DNA of 64,000 nt from Paenibacillus radicis (ex Xue et al. 2023) (lineage in GTDB: Bacteria; Bacillota; Bacilli; Paenibacillales; NBRC-103111), in contig NZ_JANQBD010000012.1 in the NCBI RefSeq assembly GCF_024722015.1, positions 180,290 to 244,289 on the forward strand. Reading direction: 5' to 3'. The translations under genes were made by a program, and so were the position numbers. Below the pieces are notes generated by a model. That model saw only the letters and a program-made list of their open reading frames with translations. It ran no database searches and was not told where the DNA came from. Shown piece by piece: positions 43,238 through 52,563 of this stretch; the stretch's first letter is position 1, and each line of letters opens with the position of its first letter.

Positions 43238-44197
43238 TCAATAGACCCCTTCCTCTCCGATTTTTTTAGCCACCCGATTCACAATCAGGATCAGACTTAA
43301 TCCAATTAAAGATTTGAAAAGTCCAACCGTCGTTGTGTAGCTAAAATCACCCTGCAAAATCCCTATCCGGTATACATACGTATCGAACACATCGGATAAT
43401 TGCAGATTCGTAGGATTTTGCATCAGCAGAATATGCTCGAAGCTCGTATCCATCAAATAGCCGACCCTTAGAATGAATAAGATAATAATTGTCGTTCGCA
43501 ACCCAGGCAGAGTAATATGCCAAATTTGTCTCCACCGGCTGGCACCATCAACAACAGCAGCTTCGTATAAGGTCGGATCAATGGACGCAAGCGCCGCAAA
43601 AAAGATAACTGCGCTCCACCCGGCTTCCTTCCAAATACTTTGTGAAACATAAAGGAACCGGAAATAATCGCTGTCGGTAAGCAGCTCTATCGGTGCGAAG
43701 CCCCAATTCACTAACAGCTTGTTGACTCCACCCTCTTGCATGGAGAACAGAAGGATGGTGAGACTGACGACAATAACCCATGACAGAAAGTGGGGAACAT
43801 ACACAACGGTCTGTACGAATTTACGAAACCATGCATGTCTCGCTTCATTGAGCAATAAGGCTAATACTATCGGCGCCGGGAAAAACAAAATTAAATTCAT
43901 ACAGCTAAGTAAAAGTGTATTTTGCAGCAATCTTACGAAGTCCTGCTCCCCGAATAACCTGCGAAAGTTATCCAATCCCACCCAATCACTTTTCAGAAAT
44001 CCGTCAAAAGGGTCAAACTGCTGAAAAGCTATGATTACGCCCCCCATGGGAATGTATTTAAATATAAGAAAGTAAAGGAGGCCGGGAAAAATCATGATAT
44101 AGAGGGGAATTCCCCGCTTCCAGGCTCGAATATTCCTTTTGCTCTCTGTCGATACATGTACACTTTCCTCTTTCCCCTTCAAACTTATTACTCTCAT
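43238..44197 (-). CDS. lplB: Carbohydrate ABC transporter permease, LplB type
   Basis: 319 residues: cytoplasmic N-terminus then 'YFLIFKYIPMGGVIIAFQQF' and helices; EAA loop 'DPTLYEAAVVDGASRWRQIW', C-terminus 'TVGLFKSLIGLSLILIVNRV'. AAAGGA precedes the ATG. Partner of the following LplC. Confidence 0.87.
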   Translation of the reverse strand: MRVISLKGKEESVHVSTESKRNIRAWKRGIPLYIMIFPGLLYFLIFKYIPMGGVIIAFQQFDPFDGFLKSDWVGLDNFRRLFGEQDFVRLLQNTLLLSCMNLILFFPAPIVLALLLNEARHAWFRKFVQTVVYVPHFLSWVIVVSLTILLFSMQEGGVNKLLVNWGFAPIELLTDSDYFRFLYVSQSIWKEAGWSAVIFFAALASIDPTLYEAAVVDGASRWRQIWHITLPGLRTTIIILFILRVGYLMDTSFEHILLMQNPTNLQLSDVFDTYVYRIGILQGDFSYTTTVGLFKSLIGLSLILIVNRVAKKIGEEGVY

Positions 44198-44283
44198 AAA
44201 GCATTGTCCTTTCTTGATTCAATCATTATGTTAGTTTCGATCTACCTTGAGGGGGAGCTGATGTTAGAATCACTATTAAATAG

Positions 44284-44318
44284 GATGATCACCAAACAAC
44301 TGCTGTCAGGTGACCATC
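44284..44318 (-). other. Intercistronic hairpin between SBP and LplB genes (locus B)
   Basis: GATGATCACC (44284-44293) pairs with GGTGACCATC (44309-44318) across a 15-base loop, with one G-U pair on the minus strand. It sits at the same place in the operon as the hairpin at 13076-13106. Confidence 0.45.
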
Positions 44319-44356
44319 TTATCCATTTGCATGAATCATTTCATTCTTTGCTAATT

Positions 44357-45898
44357 TTATTTGGATAGCTTATACTGTTCGTTCATTTCTTCAATGATCT
44401 TGTCCCCGCCATCCTTCTTCCATGCTTCCACTGCCGCATCAATAGCTTCAAGAGGCTTCTGTCCCATAATAATAGCTACCATCTCACCCATTAGCTTTTG
44501 GTCCAAGGAGGCTCCGGATTTCGTAGACGTTTCTGAGAATAGCCCAGCACCTTTGTCCTTAACCAAATATTTCTTATTCTCGTCAAATAAAGCTTGTACT
44601 TTTTTGGCCTTCTCTTGATCCTCCCACGGTCTAATCGTATTCAGTGCATCAAATCGGTGGAAAAACCAAAAGTTTATCAGCATAGGACGATCGCTTTCGA
44701 AGGCAGGAAGCACTTCATACTTTTCACCGGTTTTTTTGTAATGAATGCCTTCAACCCCATACGTAATAAGGGAATGTCCTTCGTCAGTCACCATAAAGTC
44801 CATCAGCGCCAAAATACGTTCCTGCTTCTTCTTATCAACTTTGGCATTAATGACGACTTTATTGGTAGTTGCATAGGTTGTATTTCCTTGAAGCCCGGTA
44901 GGTCCCTTCGGTGGTGCTAATTGAATGACCTGAGCGGAAGGTACGACCTTCTGTAGATTCGGAAGACCTGTGTCATAAATATTCGTTCCAGGAACATCCG
45001 TAAAACCTACTTTGTTGGCCTCGAATTTAAAATCGGGATCCTGCCCTTTATTGATAGCAAAATCTTTATCCAAAAGCCCTTCTGCATACATCTTACGTGT
45101 AAAGCCTAAGAAATCTTTCAATTCCTTAGTTTGAGCCTGCCAAGGAACAATACCGCCGTTAACTTCCTTCCAACCATTAGCCAGTCCGAAGGCAAAGCGA
45201 AGCGGATCGGCACCGCGGGTGAAACTTCTGTTATTCGCAATGGCAAAGGAGTATCCCATTGTATCGTCTTTGCCGTTGCCATCCGGATCATTTTTCGTGA
45301 AGGCTTTGGCTACTTCGTAAAATTCATCTATGGTCGTAGGAGGCTTCAAGTTAAGCTTATCGAGCCAATCCTTACGAGCGAGCAAGGTTTCACGGAATTC
45401 CGGAGTCCAGTTAGGTAGAGCATAGGTTTTACCCTTCGGGTTACCTATAGCAAGTGTTTCTGCGTCCATGGTTTTTACCAGATTAGGATATTTGCTCAGC
45501 ATTGGCGCAATATCGAGAAAAACTCCCTTATCGCGCCATTTCAGAAATTCAGCGCTATTAATTCGGAATACATCAGGAAACGAATTAGAGGCAGCCATAA
45601 CGCCTAATTTTTCTGTATAGTTATCGGAGGGAACCCACTGAATTTTCAAATCGATATTAAGCTTCTTGTTTAATACATCGATAACCGGATGCTTATCCGA
45701 CCAAGCGCCACCCTCATAGGCGATAGACATCATGTTAATACTGATCTTCTCTCCTTGCGTGTCTGCAGTCTTCACATCTGTAGCTTTCGTATCTGCAGGT
45801 GAAACTGTGGCAGCCTTCTCTCCTTGCCCCCCAGAGCATCCTGCGATTAAGCTGGCTGTAAGTGTAATCGCAGCAAATGTCTTCATCCCTTTACTCAT
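44357..45898 (-). CDS. Extracellular solute-binding lipoprotein (LplA/LipO type)
   Basis: 513 residues. Lipobox 'SLIAGCSGG' (Cys 21). Solute-binding motifs 'DLKIQWVPSDNYTEKL', 'SFPDVFRINSAEFLKW', 'LPNWTPEFRETLLARKDWLD', 'DGNGKDDTMGYSFA', 'GVEGIHYKKTG'. Supplies a sugar to the LplBC pair downstream. GGGGG precedes the ATG, and a perfect cre match lies 53 bases upstream. First gene of locus B. Confidence 0.88.
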   Translation of the reverse strand: MSKGMKTFAAITLTASLIAGCSGGQGEKAATVSPADTKATDVKTADTQGEKISINMMSIAYEGGAWSDKHPVIDVLNKKLNIDLKIQWVPSDNYTEKLGVMAASNSFPDVFRINSAEFLKWRDKGVFLDIAPMLSKYPNLVKTMDAETLAIGNPKGKTYALPNWTPEFRETLLARKDWLDKLNLKPPTTIDEFYEVAKAFTKNDPDGNGKDDTMGYSFAIANNRSFTRGADPLRFAFGLANGWKEVNGGIVPWQAQTKELKDFLGFTRKMYAEGLLDKDFAINKGQDPDFKFEANKVGFTDVPGTNIYDTGLPNLQKVVPSAQVIQLAPPKGPTGLQGNTTYATTNKVVINAKVDKKKQERILALMDFMVTDEGHSLITYGVEGIHYKKTGEKYEVLPAFESDRPMLINFWFFHRFDALNTIRPWEDQEKAKKVQALFDENKKYLVKDKGAGLFSETSTKSGASLDQKLMGEMVAIIMGQKPLEAIDAAVEAWKKDGGDKIIEEMNEQYKLSK

Positions 45899-46201
45899 TC
45901 AACGTTCCCCCTTAATGAATGTGAATCTTACCTACTTAATATAAGTCACTTTGTAAGCGAATACATTATCATATATTATTATTTCCTATTCAATATTGGC
46001 GTTTTATAGAAGCGTATTTAGAGTCACACAAACACTTTTAATGATTCGATTTCTCACATTGTCAAACTCATTTCCTATAGCTGCGTATTGATACAGTCAT
46101 TAGACTACAGCTAGCATTTGTATTCATAATGAGCATTTCTTATGATTTCTGTTCCAATCTTATTATCGAGAAAACGCGAATCCTCCCTATCCACAACTCC
46201 C
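45899..46201. promoter_or_regulatory. Promoter region of the locus B operon
   Basis: About 300 bases between the YesM-like kinase stop and the SBP start. It contains the cre match at 45951-45966 and AT-rich sequence (45965-46010). No gene is supported; no clear terminator for the kinase gene is visible. Confidence 0.5.
45951..45966. promoter_or_regulatory. CcpA cre site, full consensus match, upstream of locus B
   Basis: TTGTAAGCGAATACAT fits WTGNAANCGNWNNCAW at every defined position. It lies 53 bases upstream of the SBP start codon, a typical distance for a site overlapping or just after the promoter. Binding itself is inferred. Confidence 0.65.
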
Positions 46202-48001
46202 TCATTCAAGATGAATGGGAATCCGAATGGAAACGACAGTCCCCCTGCCAGGAAAGGAAGTCAGCTTAACTCCGTAATCAATTCCATATTGCAATACAAG
46301 CCTCGCATGAACATTAGCAATACCAAGCGAATCCTGCTGAGCTTCGTTCTGCTCAAGGGCAGTTGAAATCCCCTCTAATTGTTGCGTAATCCTCAGCAAT
46401 TCAGTTTCCTCAATACCCGGACCGTTATCGGCTACTTCTATGATAAGATCCGAGCCTTCATCGTAGGCGCTTATTATGACCACTCCTTCTCCGCCTCTCG
46501 GTTCAATAGCATATTTCACCGCATTTTCCACAATCGGCTGGAGAATAAGCTTTACTACACGGCAGCTGATAAATTTATCATTAATGAAAAACCGACTTTG
46601 GAAATGCTTAGGAAAACGAACGTGGATGATATCCAAATATTTGCGCAGCTGGCCCAGCTCATCTTCCAGCTTCACTTCCATATCGGTAAATTTGGCAGTG
46701 TAGCGGTAAACATCCGATAAGTTTCTCGCCATTCTTTCAATGATCGGCACTTTTTCAAGATAAGCCATACTTGTAATAATTCCTAATGTATTGTACAGCA
46801 AATGGGGATTAATCTGATTTTGCAATGCCTTGATCAAGGTCTCCTTCTGTTTAAGCAGTGCCTGCATTTCCTTCATCTGCAATCTTGAGTTGGTAACGAT
46901 CAATTCATCCAGACGTTTGACCATCACATTAAAGCTGTGAAACAACTGCTGCAGTTCATCTTGTCCCGGTACGGATTCAGTTTGGACGCTTAGATTCCCC
47001 TTTGAGACTTGTCTCATTAAACCTCTCAGCGTCAAAATCGGATTAACGAAACGATTCGACAGCAGAGGAACAACCAGGATGACAAGCAAAGTAATAATGC
47101 CCAACACCCATAGTGTGGAAAACCTTGCAGAGCTTAACCCTACCGCCACCTCAGCGAACGGCACTAAAGATACGATTCGCCATCCAGTGACAGGTGATCG
47201 CGAGCTGCCTAGCAAATAGCTCTCGCCTCGAAACTGTTGAATAGAAGTTTCCGTGTTTTCCGGAATCCTAAGCGATGCCAGCTCTGTCTGTGACATGGGA
47301 ATCCCATTCCACTCTTCATTGGGGTGGTAAACAATAGAACCGTTGTCAGAGACTATGAAAAAGAAACCCGAACCACCCAGTTTGGAAACCTTGAAGGATC
47401 TGTCAATTTCCTGCAAGGAGATATCCACAGCAAGGGTTCCAATCAATTCTATTGTCTCTTTATTATAGATAGGCATCAACATAGACATAACGGGCCGCCC
47501 GTAGGCTCCTTCATATTTGGCCGTATGTGTCGGAAGAATCAAAACTTTGGAAGAAGCGGGAACACCATACCAAGGCTCATCTACAAACCGGTCCAGCTTA
47601 CCAAAATATTGCGCCATAGAGACGATCTGATTAGATTTGGATATGAGAAACAGGCCCTGGATTTCCGAATAATTCAATGCGAGATATCTCCTCATTTCCT
47701 TCTCAATGTTCTGAATGTCCACATTTGTATAGCTTTGACTGGTAAGCCATTCTTGGATAATATCATTTTGAATCAGCGAATGAGTAGATTGCTGGAGCTG
47801 CTGATAATAGTAATCCAAATGATAGTTCAAGCGCGCAGTCGCTTCATTCGAAATGGTGAAAAACTCCTTTTCCGCCGCTCTGCTGTAGTAATAATTAGAA
47901 AAAAGCCCGAGTAGCAGCACAGAAAGCATGCTGACACTCAGAAAAGCCAGCACCATCTTCATTTTGATCGACAGTTTCCGCAACGAGGCGTACTTGATCA
48001 T
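46202..48001 (-). CDS. yesM: Sensor histidine kinase, YesM type
   Basis: 599 residues. Transmembrane helix at about 15-35, extracytoplasmic dCache-like sensor, second helix near 290-310, HAMP ('NRFVNPILTLRGLMRQVS'), then His_kinase ('QNQINPHLLYNTLGI', His about 399) and HATPase_c ('EVADNGPGIEE', 'GIANVHARL'). It senses an extracellular sugar signal and phosphorylates the YesN regulator. It overlaps the regulator's stop (ATGA). Adjacent to the locus B transporter operon, which it probably controls. Confidence 0.88.
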   Translation of the reverse strand: MIKYASLRKLSIKMKMVLAFLSVSMLSVLLLGLFSNYYYSRAAEKEFFTISNEATARLNYHLDYYYQQLQQSTHSLIQNDIIQEWLTSQSYTNVDIQNIEKEMRRYLALNYSEIQGLFLISKSNQIVSMAQYFGKLDRFVDEPWYGVPASSKVLILPTHTAKYEGAYGRPVMSMLMPIYNKETIELIGTLAVDISLQEIDRSFKVSKLGGSGFFFIVSDNGSIVYHPNEEWNGIPMSQTELASLRIPENTETSIQQFRGESYLLGSSRSPVTGWRIVSLVPFAEVAVGLSSARFSTLWVLGIITLLVILVVPLLSNRFVNPILTLRGLMRQVSKGNLSVQTESVPGQDELQQLFHSFNVMVKRLDELIVTNSRLQMKEMQALLKQKETLIKALQNQINPHLLYNTLGIITSMAYLEKVPIIERMARNLSDVYRYTAKFTDMEVKLEDELGQLRKYLDIIHVRFPKHFQSRFFINDKFISCRVVKLILQPIVENAVKYAIEPRGGEGVVIISAYDEGSDLIIEVADNGPGIEETELLRITQQLEGISTALEQNEAQQDSLGIANVHARLVLQYGIDYGVKLTSFPGRGTVVSIRIPIHLE

Positions 48002-49011
48002 AATCCAATCCTCTTTCTATACTCCACAGGGGTAATGGTTACAATTTGCTTGAAAATACGATTAAAATACGGAAGAGAAGAATAGCCCACCATATCGGCA
48101 ATCTCATAAATTTTTAAATCAGGTTCTTTCAAAAGCTCTTTAGCCTTTGTGATCCGAACTTTATTCAAATAATTTAAACAAGTTTGACCCGTCGCTTTTT
48201 TGAATAGCATACTAAAATGGGACACGCTCATATGAGCTCTATCGGCCATCCGGGCAAGCGAGAAATTTTCAAAGTAATGAATATCGATATGATCCTGAAC
48301 TTTCTTAATCGAGGAATTTACATGATGATTTGTATATTGCGGATAAACAAGCAGCCATTCATCCGTCAGTTTAGCAAAATGCTCGTGGATCCCGACCTCA
48401 TCATCAGCTATTAGTGGAATAAAGACGTGACGTTGATCGTAGGCCTGGAGTAATCCGTTTAGTTTTGCTGACAAGATCGCAAAGAGACTTTTGCTCATTC
48501 CCGGAGTGGTTGCCCTCAAATATAAAAAGGAAGCCAAAAGCTCTTTGAGCTCAGTGAGAACAGTCGGTTTATTCATCTCGGACATATGCTCCACAAATCT
48601 TTGGATATGCAGCACACCTTCATGAATTTCCTTCATTCCTTCTAATTTCTTAACCGCTCCCTTTAGCGCGGCGTGCAGCTCCTCTTCCTCAACCGGCTTC
48701 AACAAATATTCGGTAATCCCAAACCGCATCACCTGCTTGGCATATTGAAAATTATCGTAACCGCTTACAACAATGGTGACCAAGGGCAGATTAGCCTGAT
48801 AGATTTGCTCGCTCAACCAAATTCCATTTTTATGCGGCATCATAATATCTGTGATCACAATACTGGGCCAATGCTCCTGAATGAAATCCCATGCTTCCTC
48901 CCCATTGCTTACCTCGCCTGCTACGGTAAAATGAGGCGACAGCTTATCGACCATCTCAGCAACCGCATCACGAATCCACAGCTCATCTTCTGCTACCAGC
49001 ACTTGAAACAT
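47998..49011 (-). CDS. yesN: Response regulator with AraC HTH, YesN type (copy 1)
   Basis: 337 residues. Receiver domain at 1-125 ('VLVAEDELWIRDAV', phospho-Asp in 'VITDIMMPHKNG', 'LLKPVEEEEL') and C-terminal AraC HTH pair at about 240-337 ('SLARMADRAHMSVSHFSMLF', 'YEIADMVGYSSLPYFNRIFK', 'TPVEYRKRIGL'). GGGGG six bases before the ATG at 49011 sets the start. About 90% identical to the copy at 59703-60716. Confidence 0.88.
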   Translation of the reverse strand: MFQVLVAEDELWIRDAVAEMVDKLSPHFTVAGEVSNGEEAWDFIQEHWPSIVITDIMMPHKNGIWLSEQIYQANLPLVTIVVSGYDNFQYAKQVMRFGITEYLLKPVEEEELHAALKGAVKKLEGMKEIHEGVLHIQRFVEHMSEMNKPTVLTELKELLASFLYLRATTPGMSKSLFAILSAKLNGLLQAYDQRHVFIPLIADDEVGIHEHFAKLTDEWLLVYPQYTNHHVNSSIKKVQDHIDIHYFENFSLARMADRAHMSVSHFSMLFKKATGQTCLNYLNKVRITKAKELLKEPDLKIYEIADMVGYSSLPYFNRIFKQIVTITPVEYRKRIGL

Positions 49012-49224
49012 ATTCATCCCCCTATGGTCTTTGCTCCTAGATAAAAGTAAGTACCTCTATATATTAGCTTAACTCTTTTAAAATCATTGTCGGAAATTGA
49101 CGAGAACTACTTAGTAACGTTAATATAAATGGTGAACAAATGTTGAGAGGATGGACCGGTTCCAAGAATCGATTGGCCTTTATATCGGAGATTGTTGAAG
49201 GGGATGAATGGACTCTAAGTCCAA

Positions 49225-49265
49225 AGAAAAAAAACTGCATAGAGTGACCTTCTACACAGTTTTTT
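49225..49265 (-). terminator. Rho-independent terminator of the 59-49 kb operon
   Basis: Minus-strand stem ACTGTGTAGA / TCTATGCAGT (two G-U pairs) with a short loop, flanked by AAAAAA and TTTTTTTT. It lies 14 bases after the stop of the TIM-barrel gene. Symmetry of the A and T runs may let it work in both directions. Confidence 0.75.
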
Positions 49266-49279
49266 GCTGTTCCATCATG

Positions 49280-50683
49280 CTATATATTCAAATCCTTTAG
49301 AGCTCGTCCTACAGCTTGAATGTTTGCCCTCCGCATCTCCGCATATTCGCGTGAAAGCACGATACCCCCCGCTCCAGCTTCGAACGCTTTGTGGACGGCT
49401 TTATATACGGTATCCGGATTAGCCGGAACATGCTCCGCATTCCACAGCACATCAAATCCTATACCCGGATATATCGGTACCTTGCCCCCAACATTGGATA
49501 CAAGCCGTTTCGTCAGCCTGTATACATAATCCTCGGTAAAGCCTGTAGAGTCGAGCTCATCAAGCTTAGGCTCTTTATTTTTGTCCAGCCCCATAATGTC
49601 ATAGAAGCCGGATAATAAGTTTTCCAGCGGCAATTCACGTAGAAACGACCCGTGAACGCTATCGAGCAGCCATCTGCGTACCCGCGGAGCGGCGATATCG
49701 TGATAGGCGATAGGCTTAATAAAATCGCAGTAATTCGCCATCTCAGCATATTCCAGCTCTGCCAGCTGGAATAAATCATAGGTGCTTTGCTGGTGGTCGA
49801 TGTGAATGCCGAACTGCGCGTCGGGATTAATGGCCTTCACCGTGCCGTAGAGCCGTTTGGTCTGCTCTTCCTTGGATGTATAAGCATCATACTCCCACGC
49901 GAGAATTTCAGGATATTTCAGCAATATCCGCATCAGTGTTACGAAGACACCGTCAATCGGGTTGACCGTTTTATTTCGGAGCCCGGTTATGTATTCATAC
50001 AGCTTCCGGTACCCTTCAATAGCTCTCTCCGGGTTGATTCCTTTGGCCCGCGCGCGGGTGCAGCAATGCTCGCAGAAGCAGCTCGGAACCTCTCCATGCA
50101 ATAACACACGCGACAGCGGCCCTGATCGTTCCGATCCGTACTGTAGGCCATCCAACGGATAGCTTTTGAACATATCCTCCACAGTGGACAACCAAAAGTT
50201 GTTGTAATCCGGGTTGTTAAAACATGTATTCGGATAAATGCGGCCATATACGTCAATGGACATAATTTTAGGCCAATTATCAATAAATTGCACCGGCCTG
50301 CGTTGATGAGGCTCAAGGATGCGAGCGTACAGCTTCATGCCCCGCTTGCGGATAGGACCCTGCAAATCTTCAAGCACATCTCGGTCTGCATATTCCTCTG
50401 TGGCCGGATCCCTCTTATGACGCAGAAAGGTGCCTCCAAAATATTGCTCATGATGGTTAATCCACACTTTGGTCGTATTGCGGCTGCGTTCATCACGAAC
50501 GGGTACTCCATGATCCGGCGCGAGTGCTTGGGCCGATCTGCCGTGCGCTCCATAATAGGAATGGGTCGAAACTATAATGGTGTTGACTCTCCCTTGCTCC
50601 TGAATAATATCAAGACAATGGTCTACTCCTTCGTCATATACGCTTTGTGGACCAAGTTGAATGCCGATAAAATGATCTGTCAT
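49280..50683 (-). CDS. TIM-barrel glycoside-hydrolase-like protein
   Basis: 467 residues, no signal peptide, so cytoplasmic. TIM-barrel features: 'SIDVYGRIYPNTCFNNPDY', 'DGLQYGSERSGPLSR', 'FCEHCCTRARAKGINPERA', 'FGIHIDHQQS', 'DFIKPIAYHDIAAPRVR', 'IYPGIGFDVLW', 'GAGGIVLSREYAEM'. This fits the GHL/alpha-amylase-like unknown group, with Asp/Glu residues placed for catalysis, but I cannot name the enzyme. The ATG at 50683 follows GGAGG. Last gene of the operon. Confidence 0.7.
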   Translation of the reverse strand: MTDHFIGIQLGPQSVYDEGVDHCLDIIQEQGRVNTIIVSTHSYYGAHGRSAQALAPDHGVPVRDERSRNTTKVWINHHEQYFGGTFLRHKRDPATEEYADRDVLEDLQGPIRKRGMKLYARILEPHQRRPVQFIDNWPKIMSIDVYGRIYPNTCFNNPDYNNFWLSTVEDMFKSYPLDGLQYGSERSGPLSRVLLHGEVPSCFCEHCCTRARAKGINPERAIEGYRKLYEYITGLRNKTVNPIDGVFVTLMRILLKYPEILAWEYDAYTSKEEQTKRLYGTVKAINPDAQFGIHIDHQQSTYDLFQLAELEYAEMANYCDFIKPIAYHDIAAPRVRRWLLDSVHGSFLRELPLENLLSGFYDIMGLDKNKEPKLDELDSTGFTEDYVYRLTKRLVSNVGGKVPIYPGIGFDVLWNAEHVPANPDTVYKAVHKAFEAGAGGIVLSREYAEMRRANIQAVGRALKDLNI

Positions 50684-50744
50684 AACCGCTTCCTCCATAT
50701 CTCCGAAATGTGAACTCTATATAAAATGAAAAGCTTTTGTCATG

Positions 50745-51578
50745 TTACGTTAAATCCAACAATTCAGCCGGGGTAAACTTGGTCATCCTGTCAATAGCCG
50801 CTGCAGTGATGCCGTGATCGGACAAATACTGAATATACTCCGTCAGCATATTGCTCCAGGAAGGAAGCTCAATCTGTCCCCCATCCGTGGCAATGATCGT
50901 TGACTCATAGCCTAACTCCTTTATGGCTTGCAGATTGACGGCCAGGTTCGTTGTATACCTTCCTCTTCCTGCTGGTTGGGCATAGACACGCTCGAACCAA
51001 ACACCGTATTGCTCCAACATTTTCCGTTGATCCTCCAGTGTCATCCCTACTGAATACGATTCGGGATGAGTAACAACAATTTTACGGACGCCCTGCTTAC
51101 GCGCTTCCTCAACAACAACGAATATATCCGCCGCTGACAAATGACCCGTGCCTAGTATGCCGTTGTTCTCCGCAATAAGCTTCAGCACATCCTTTAACGG
51201 CGGGACTATCCTCCGGTTCACCACCGTATCTATCCCGCCGCTTTTCCCTTCCATTTGTCGGTGCCTTGCCGAATACACGGTTGGCAGCCAGACCGTTTTG
51301 GCCCCCAGCTGGAAGGCTGTTTCCACCGCGTGGGGATTAATGCCGCCTACTGGCGGATTTAGAGTAATGCTTCCAAACAACCGAACCTCCGGATGCTTTT
51401 GGTTTACGAGCTTGGCTCTATCCATGGTAGGCACCAAATGGGATTTGATGACAAGAGCACGCGCTCCCAGCTTGACTGCCTGTTCGGCTAATTGAAAGTC
51501 GTCATGGGAGCGCGGCTTTACATCCGGCGCCGAATGGACATGCAAATCTATAATTCCATTCAGATCCACTTTATTCAT
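50745..51578 (-). CDS. DUF6282 amidohydrolase-like protein
   Basis: 277 residues. The metal-hydrolase start 'IIDLHVHSAPDVKPRSHDD' (HxH), then 'ALVIKSHLVPTMDRAK', 'LGTGHLSAADIF', 'IVVTHPES' and 'STIIATDGGQ' (late Asp) give a complete amidohydrolase-type ligand set. DUF6282 has no assigned reaction. It overlaps nothing and follows the Zn-PLC-like gene by 24 bases. Confidence 0.78.
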   Translation of the reverse strand: MNKVDLNGIIDLHVHSAPDVKPRSHDDFQLAEQAVKLGARALVIKSHLVPTMDRAKLVNQKHPEVRLFGSITLNPPVGGINPHAVETAFQLGAKTVWLPTVYSARHRQMEGKSGGIDTVVNRRIVPPLKDVLKLIAENNGILGTGHLSAADIFVVVEEARKQGVRKIVVTHPESYSVGMTLEDQRKMLEQYGVWFERVYAQPAGRGRYTTNLAVNLQAIKELGYESTIIATDGGQIELPSWSNMLTEYIQYLSDHGITAAAIDRMTKFTPAELLDLT

Positions 51579-51602
51579 TAAGAGTCCATCCTTATAAGCT
51601 TG

Positions 51603-52532
51603 TTAGGCAGGCTGACCATCGCGCCCCAGCTTCCCGATGTCAAATCGGTCTTTCAGCTCTTCCACGCTCATATCGCCAACAAAAAATTCGCTTGCCGAAG
51701 CCAAATAACGGAAGCCGGTATGCAAAATATGCGCATAGCTGCTATGCGGTTCTGCCGCAAGCGCAGAACGTACATCATAATCACGTGAACCGGAATCTTT
51801 GGCGCGAAGGCTTACAGCCAGCTTCAAGAGCGGTTCTTCTTTATCGTAAAATTCAGCGTCCGTGATGTAGCGGTCAACCTTGGCTAGGACAGGGTTAAGA
51901 ATCGCGTCTCTGTACCTTTCAACCTCCAGCGTAAAGCGCTGTCTCTTGCGTTCAATAAAGTCGAACCAAGCATCCGTATCCCCGTTTACCGCTCCGGGAT
52001 GATGCATAGGCAAAAGAGAGTTTTGAATGATCATGCGGTTCAGCTCCCTCGTTCCTAACACGTCAAACCGTTCATTCTCAGGACCGCTGTCCATCTGATC
52101 TTCGAATACCGTCTTGGGATACAAGCCGTTTTCTTCCTTGGCATAATACAAATGATATATAAAAGCATCGTTATACACACTGCACTCCGACGGCGAATAA
52201 TCGATGTTTTCCGCATGCCGAAGCGTTGAAGCGTCAAAGGAGCTGAAAACCGGCTTCATGCAGCGATCAGCGGCACGATGGCACAGCCATCCGAGCACAT
52301 AGGTCAGCTTGCGTTGCTGAGCCTCATCAAATTTGCCGCTGCGATACGCTTCCCGCAGCTCGCCCATCAGGGGAGCGGTAAATTTGTCCCCATAACGGGT
52401 CACGCTTGCAAGCCTGGCCAAGTTGTAATTCATTTGGCCAGCCTTCTTGAATTCGGAGCAAATGTCCGGTGAAACTTCCATAAAATTAAAGCAATCTTCC
52501 ATCGAGGAAAAATGCGTAATATTTTCTGACAT
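51603..52532 (-). CDS. Zinc-dependent phospholipase C-fold protein (metal motif present)
   Basis: 309 residues, no signal peptide. 'VLGWLCHRAADRCMKPVF' (H85, D89) resembles the HxxxD metal segment of the Zn-PLC/S1-nuclease fold ('G.l.H..aD...HP'); 'YNDAFIYHLYYAKEENG' follows. The start at 52532 has GGAG eight bases upstream; a longer frame overlaps the neighbouring paralogue and has an implausible sequence. It pairs with the next gene, which shares the fold but not the motif. Assignment by fold only; the reaction is unknown. Confidence 0.6.
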   Translation of the reverse strand: MSENITHFSSMEDCFNFMEVSPDICSEFKKAGQMNYNLARLASVTRYGDKFTAPLMGELREAYRSGKFDEAQQRKLTYVLGWLCHRAADRCMKPVFSSFDASTLRHAENIDYSPSECSVYNDAFIYHLYYAKEENGLYPKTVFEDQMDSGPENERFDVLGTRELNRMIIQNSLLPMHHPGAVNGDTDAWFDFIERKRQRFTLEVERYRDAILNPVLAKVDRYITDAEFYDKEEPLLKLAVSLRAKDSGSRDYDVRSALAAEPHSSYAHILHTGFRYLASASEFFVGDMSVEELKDRFDIGKLGRDGQPA

Positions 52533-52563
52533 CGTTTCCACTCCTCTCTGCTTTCGATCAAAT

